Source: Betaproteobacteria bacterium
GTDB taxonomy: Bacteria > Pseudomonadota > Gammaproteobacteria > Burkholderiales > Burkholderiaceae
Reading direction: 5' to 3'
Length of the DNA: 9,273 nt
Assembly: GCA_018969885.1 (NCBI GenBank)
Contig: JAGWXN010000127.1
Span: 1-9,273, forward strand
The translations under genes were made by a program, and so were the position numbers. Numbering within the stretch: the stretch's first letter is position 1; each line of letters opens with the position of its first letter. Positions 6,630-9,273 of this stretch are shown in pieces. The notes under the pieces are model-generated. The model searched no databases and was not told the origin of the DNA. It saw only the letters and a program-made list of their open reading frames with translations.

Positions 6630-7048
6630 TGTGCGAACCAGACCTGTAGGCCGGATTCTGTGCGCCGGCAAGCCGGCTGGCGATCATTCCTCTGGGCGCG
6701 CGGTTACCCACGCGCTCTAGCCATCTACCCGCACACTCGAGCGGACCGCCCGTCGGGCCCAGGGGCCCTGCGTGTGCCTATTTGATGTTGCTCCGGGTGG
6801 GGTTTAGCGTGCCAGCCCTGTCGCCAGGGCTGCGGTGAGCTCTTACCTCGCCATTTCAACCTTACCGTCGCCATCGGTTGCCCGGTGGCGCTTGGGCGGT
6901 GTGCTTTCTGTTCCACTTTCCGTCGCCAGAACGTCTTGCGGCGCCCTGGCGCCTGGCCGTTAGCCAGCACCCTGTCCTGTGGAGTCCGGACCTTCCTCCA
7001 GCCGGCATGCGTACATGCCGACCAGCGACCGCCCGGCCTGGTTCGCCA
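6630..7048 (-). ncRNA. rnpB: RNase P RNA (bacterial type A)
   Basis: This is the catalytic RNA that, with RnpA, trims the 5' leaders of pre-tRNAs. Reading the minus strand, the 5' and 3' ends form the 12-bp P1 helix: GCGAACCAGGCC (complement of 7035-7046) pairs with GGTCTGGTTCGC (complement of 6633-6644) with one G-U pair. Conserved CR-I GGAGGAAGGTCCGGACTCC is at 6981-6999. Other hallmarks are AACAGAAAGCACACCGCC, GGTAAGAGCTCACCGC, CCCGGAGCAA..CAAATAG, a GGGTAGA element (near 6724-6730) matching the tRNA-CCA-binding loop, AGAGGAATGATCGCC and ACAGAATCCGGCCTACAG near the 3' end. A hairpin GGCATG-TACG-CATGCC fits P3, and AGCCCTG-GCGA-CAGGGCT is a GNRA-capped stem. At about 415 nt it is somewhat longer than the 377 nt of E. 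coli. Exact ends are estimates to within several bases. Confidence 0.95.
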
Positions 7049-7052
7049 ACCC

Positions 7053-7058
7053 ATGTTA
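7053..7058 (-). promoter_or_regulatory. Candidate -10 element of the rnpB promoter
   Basis: On the minus strand TAACAT (complement of 7053-7058) lies 6-7 bp before the predicted 5' end of RNase P RNA, the right distance for a -10 box. No convincing -35 hexamer is visible 16-18 bp further upstream. There the sequence forms a short GC hairpin (CTCGC/GCGAG, 7071-7084). Confidence 0.4.
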
Positions 7059-7253
7059 GCGCATCCGGGACTCGCGCCGGCGAGGTCGCGGGGCCTCCCG
7101 CCGCCGCCGGCCTGCCGGACCCGCGCCGGGCTGCTTTTCATGTGAATTGGAGGAAGGGCGTCTAAGTAGCTAATTTAAAGGATTATTTCGGTGTGACTTG
7201 CTTGTGATTCCTGCGCTAAGTCCTTGACCCACCAAAAGAAATTCCCGATCGCC
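7059..7253. other. Intergenic region between divergent rnpB and mraZ
   Basis: No gene is supported here. The part next to rnpB (to about 7140) is strongly GC-rich. The part from about 7160 is much richer in A and T (for example TAATTTAAAGGATTATT near 7171-7187, with TAAT/ATTA inverted). The octamer CCTTGACC occurs at 7222-7229 and again at 7252-7259, exactly 30 bp apart; the second copy contains the mraZ -35 box. The first copy has no matching -10, so it may be chance or an upstream site. Confidence 0.5.
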
Positions 7254-7283
7254 TTGACCGCGCTACCCCAGATTGCGTATAGT
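7254..7283 (+). promoter_or_regulatory. Sigma70 promoter of the dcw cluster (Pmra)
   Basis: TTGACC (7254-7259) and TATAGT (7278-7283) are separated by 18 bp; each matches five of six consensus positions. Transcription should begin near 7290, leaving a leader of about 75 nt before mraZ. It overlaps the MraZ-type repeats, matching the known arrangement in which MraZ represses its own promoter. Confidence 0.75.
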
Positions 7284-7321
7284 GGGAAAAAGTGCAACAA
7301 AGTGTTTTTTTATGGGATTTA
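7282..7321 (+). promoter_or_regulatory. MraZ-type operator: four direct repeats with 10-bp period
   Basis: Four consecutive 10-bp units read GTGGGAAAAA, GTGCAACAAA, GTGTTTTTTT and ATGGGATTTA. TG sits at the same place in every unit, and units 1 and 4 carry the full TGGG core. E. coli MraZ binds TGGGN repeats separated by 5 nt at its own promoter, which is the same 10-bp spacing. The array overlaps the -10 box and predicted start site, suited to repression. Assignment rests on position and periodicity; units 2 and 3 are degenerate. Confidence 0.65.
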
Positions 7322-7364
7322 GACCCTGCAACGGGTCAAGTTTCGGCGGGCAGGTGGACCAGGA

Positions 7365-7793
7365 ATGTTCCAGGGAAGTTCAGCGCTATTGCTCGATGCA
7401 AAGGGACGGATGACCGTTCCCAGCCGGCATCGCGACGCGCTCGCCATTCAATGCGAGGGGCGACTCACGCTCACCCGTTCGCCAGATGGCTGCCTGCTGC
7501 TGTTTCCCAGGCCGGTCTGGGAGGTGCACCGTGAACGGATCGCAGCCCTTCCCATGAACGCACGCGCCTGGACCCGGATTTTTCTTGGCAGCGCCTGCGA
7601 TGTCGACATGGACACCACCGGCCGGATCCTGATCGCGCCGGAGTTGCGCCAGGCAGCGCGACTCGACAAAGACGTGATGCTCCTCGGAATGGGTAGCCAC
7701 TTCGAAGTCTGGGATGCGCCCACGCTGGTCGAGCGTGACCAGCAGGCCATCGCAGCCGGGCTGCCCGATGCGCTATCCAATTTTTCCTTCTAG
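7365..7793 (+). CDS. mraZ: Transcriptional regulator MraZ
   Basis: MraZ is a DNA-binding, ring-forming regulator of the division/cell-wall cluster and represses its own promoter in E. coli. The 142-residue protein has the two tandem SpoVT/AbrB-like half-domains of the family. The first begins [20 protein letters not shown], with DAKGR at 11-15. The second carries the matching [13 protein letters not shown] (83-95). These DxxGR motifs are the signature of the DNA-contacting surface. AGGTGG at 7352-7357 lies 7 nt before the ATG. It is the first gene of the cluster, 11 bp ahead of rsmH, and its own operator-like repeats lie directly upstream. Confidence 0.96.
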   Translation: MFQGSSALLLDAKGRMTVPSRHRDALAIQCEGRLTLTRSPDGCLLLFPRPVWEVHRERIAALPMNARAWTRIFLGSACDVDMDTTGRILIAPELRQAARLDKDVMLLGMGSHFEVWDAPTLVERDQQAIAAGLPDALSNFSF

Positions 7794-7804
7794 ACCGGTG
7801 CGAA

Positions 7805-8773
7805 TTGATCGATTCAGCGCAGGCTGTAGACGGGGTTCCCCCGAGCGGTCACCAGCCGGTCATGCTGGCCGAGACGCTGGCGGCGCTTGCGCCTCGACCC
7901 GACGGTTGCTACCTCGACTGCACCTTCGGTCGGGGTGGGCACAGTCGCGCCATCCTGGCGCAGTTGGGCCCAGCGGGACGGCTGATCGCGCTCGATCGCG
8001 ATCCGCAGGCGGTCGCGGCCGCGCAGTCCATGACCGATCCGCGATTTTCGGTCGCGCAGGCGCGGTTCTCGACGCTGGCAGCGGTGCTCGATCAGCTGGC
8101 GGTGCCGCTCCTCGATGGTGTGCTGCTCGACCTCGGCGTGTCGTCGCCGCAGCTCGACGATGCCGCGCGCGGTTTCAGCTTTCGCGCCGAGGGGCCGCTC
8201 GACATGCGAATGGACCCCAGCAGCGGAATTTCAGTGCGGCAGTGGTTGGGCGAGGCGAGTGAGCAGACGATCTCAGAGGTGCTGACAGAGTATGGGGAAG
8301 AACGGTTTGCTGTTCCGATTGCAAAGGCGATTGCAGCTTGCGTGCGCCGCGACGGCGATGGCGCGCTCGCAACGACCACCGAGCTTGCCCGGCTCGTTGC
8401 GACTGTCCTGCGCAGTCGGCGCGGCGCGACGGTCCCCGGACGCGACCCGGCCACCCGGACCTTTCAAGCTCTACGGATTTTCATTAATCAGGAGCTTGAT
8501 GAGCTCACGCACGGGCTCACCGCAGCGTGCGATCGCCTTGCGCCTGCGGGACGGCTCGCGGTGATCAGCTTTCATTCGCTTGAGGACCGGATCGTGAAGC
8601 GCTTCATCGCGCATCAGGCAGGGCGCGATGCGCCGCGCCATCCGGTCACTGGCGCCGTGGTTGACCATGCGCCGACGCTACGCCCGCTCGGCCGCTGGCT
8701 CGCAGGCGACGCCGAAATCGCAGGCAACCCGCGCGCCCGCTCAGCGGTGTTGCGTGCGGCTGAGAAATGCTGA
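7805..8773 (+). CDS. rsmH: 16S rRNA (cytosine(1402)-N4)-methyltransferase RsmH
   Basis: RsmH uses S-adenosylmethionine to methylate N4 of C1402 in the decoding centre of 16S rRNA. The 322-residue protein has GHQPVMLAETL near the start, the SAM-binding loop DCTFGRGGHSRAIL (38-51) and ALDRDP (62-67). It also has DLGVSSPQLDDAARGFSF (109-126), LDMRMD (132-137), the segment TRTFQALRIFINQELDEL, and ISFHSLEDRIVKRF (254-267). Length matches the family. The TTG at 7805 is the only plausible start: the next in-frame ATG (7862) lies inside the conserved HQPVMLAE block, and the upstream reading frame offers no other start after the mraZ stop. The ribosome binding site is weak (GGTG), so coupling to mraZ is likely. 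FtsL follows after 15 bp. Confidence 0.96.
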   Translation: MIDSAQAVDGVPPSGHQPVMLAETLAALAPRPDGCYLDCTFGRGGHSRAILAQLGPAGRLIALDRDPQAVAAAQSMTDPRFSVAQARFSTLAAVLDQLAVPLLDGVLLDLGVSSPQLDDAARGFSFRAEGPLDMRMDPSSGISVRQWLGEASEQTISEVLTEYGEERFAVPIAKAIAACVRRDGDGALATTTELARLVATVLRSRRGATVPGRDPATRTFQALRIFINQELDELTHGLTAACDRLAPAGRLAVISFHSLEDRIVKRFIAHQAGRDAPRHPVTGAVVDHAPTLRPLGRWLAGDAEIAGNPRARSAVLRAAEKC

Positions 8774-8788
8774 AGCACTGAGCGAAAC

Positions 8789-9148
8789 ATGCGCCGCCTC
8801 AACATCGTCCTCATCGCGCTTCTCGCGGCCTGCGCGATCGCACTGATCACGTCGCAGCATCACGCGCGGCGGCTGTTCGTTGAGCTCGAGCGTGCACAGG
8901 CGCAAAGCCGAAGCCTCGAGGTTGACTGGAACCAGCTGCGCGTGCAGCAGACCTCGCTTGCCACCGCCGCATTGATTGACGCCAAGGCCCGGCGCGACCT
9001 GGGGATGGAGTCGGTGAGCGCCGACCGCACGCTGCATCTGCTGCGCGATCCAGAAACCCGTGCACTGCAGATCGGGGCGCTGCCGGCGGTGCTTGCGCGT
9101 AAGCCCGGCACGCAGCAGCCACCGCGTCGGCCGGACGGAGCTCGCTGA
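8789..9148 (+). CDS. ftsL: Cell division protein FtsL
   Basis: FtsL is a small bitopic inner-membrane protein that joins FtsB and FtsQ at the division septum and helps activate FtsW-FtsI. The 119-residue product has a very short cytoplasmic end (MRRLN), one hydrophobic segment (about residues 5-21, IVLIALLAACAIALITS) and a periplasmic coiled-coil stretch (about 27-60). The conserved-type region is A..RRDLGMES. The Pro/Arg-rich tail (GTQQPPRRPDGAR) is probably disordered. Sequence identity in this family is low, so the call rests on topology, size and position between rsmH and ftsI. Its TGA overlaps the ftsI ATG (TGATG spans the join). Confidence 0.93.
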   Translation: MRRLNIVLIALLAACAIALITSQHHARRLFVELERAQAQSRSLEVDWNQLRVQQTSLATAALIDAKARRDLGMESVSADRTLHLLRDPETRALQIGALPAVLARKPGTQQPPRRPDGAR

Positions 9149-9273
9149 TGGCCTCGCGCAGTCGCCGCAACGTGCCCTTCTCATCGAATCCGCTTCTGCG
9201 GGTCACACTGCCCGCGTATCGTTCACATCTGCTCATGGCGCTGGTCGCGCTCGCTTTTCTGGCGCTCGCGGGT
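9148..9273 (+). CDS. ftsI: Peptidoglycan transpeptidase FtsI (PBP3), N-terminal fragment
   Basis: The first 42 codons run off the right edge. The sequence starts MASRSRRNVPFSSNPLLRVT, passes through LPAYRSHLL and enters a hydrophobic stretch (LLMALVALAFLALAG). NVPFSSxPLL followed by LPxxRS and a membrane anchor is the usual start of betaproteobacterial FtsI. FtsI is the septum-specific transpeptidase that cross-links peptidoglycan together with FtsW. GGAG at 9137-9140 is 7 nt before the ATG, which overlaps the ftsL stop. The catalytic domain is outside the window. Confidence 0.9.
   Translation, partial: MASRSRRNVPFSSNPLLRVTLPAYRSHLLMALVALAFLALAG

Noticed and set aside
6725..7165. Open frames on both strands inside the RNase P RNA region
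   Set aside because: The region has full RNase P RNA conservation and pairing, so the frames are by-products of GC-rich structured RNA.
7292..7534. Frame starting with GTG inside the operator, overlapping mraZ
   Set aside because: Out of frame with mraZ, starts at a repeat unit of the operator and shows no protein family features.
8741..9236. Minus-strand frames opposite ftsL and ftsI
   Set aside because: They lie antisense to well-placed dcw genes and are Arg/Ala-rich shadows.
1..9273. Search for CRISPR arrays, insertion sequences, tRNAs and toxin-antitoxin or defence genes
   Set aside because: No spaced direct repeats beyond the 40-bp MraZ-type array, no transposase, no tRNA-like cloverleaf and no defence gene were seen on either strand by eye.

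Overview
The window is GC-rich, densely packed bacterial chromosome. The gene content points to a betaproteobacterium of the Burkholderiales, probably Alcaligenaceae-like (a relative of Bordetella or Achromobacter). The evidence is a Bug-type periplasmic receptor, a DUF3025 gene directly after pyrC, a type A RNase P RNA, and a division/cell-wall (dcw) cluster beginning mraZ-rsmH-ftsL-ftsI. The lineage is inferred from gene families and order, not from a search.

Left part (1-1382): the first 49 codons of a periplasmic amino-acid-binding protein run leftward off the edge. A 165-bp divergent intergenic region holding a perfect 16-bp palindrome separates it from a tartrate/D-malate-type decarboxylating dehydrogenase (ttuC-like).

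Middle part (1524-6608): five plus-strand genes overlap end to end and look like one translationally coupled operon. They encode a Bug/TctC solute receptor, a MOFRL glycerate 2-kinase (TtuD/GckA type), dihydroorotase (pyrC), a DUF3025 protein and a D-erythronate dehydrogenase-like SDR (denD-like). TtuC, the kinase and DenD all suit catabolism of four-carbon sugar acids (tartrate, malate, erythronate) toward glycerate and 2-phosphoglycerate. PyrC is pyrimidine biosynthesis, so the operon mixes a housekeeping gene with a catabolic set. Several starts appear to be TTG.

Right part (6630-9273): the RNase P RNA gene rnpB lies on the minus strand, convergent with denD and about 20 bp from it. A relatively AT-rich intergenic region follows, with a good sigma70 promoter and a 10-bp-periodic MraZ-type operator. 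Then come mraZ, rsmH, ftsL and the start of ftsI.

I found no mobile element, CRISPR array, tRNA or clear novel defence or other system. The points most worth a second look are the operon architecture around pyrC, the cluster of TTG starts, the degenerate MraZ operator and the palindrome at the divergent promoter region.
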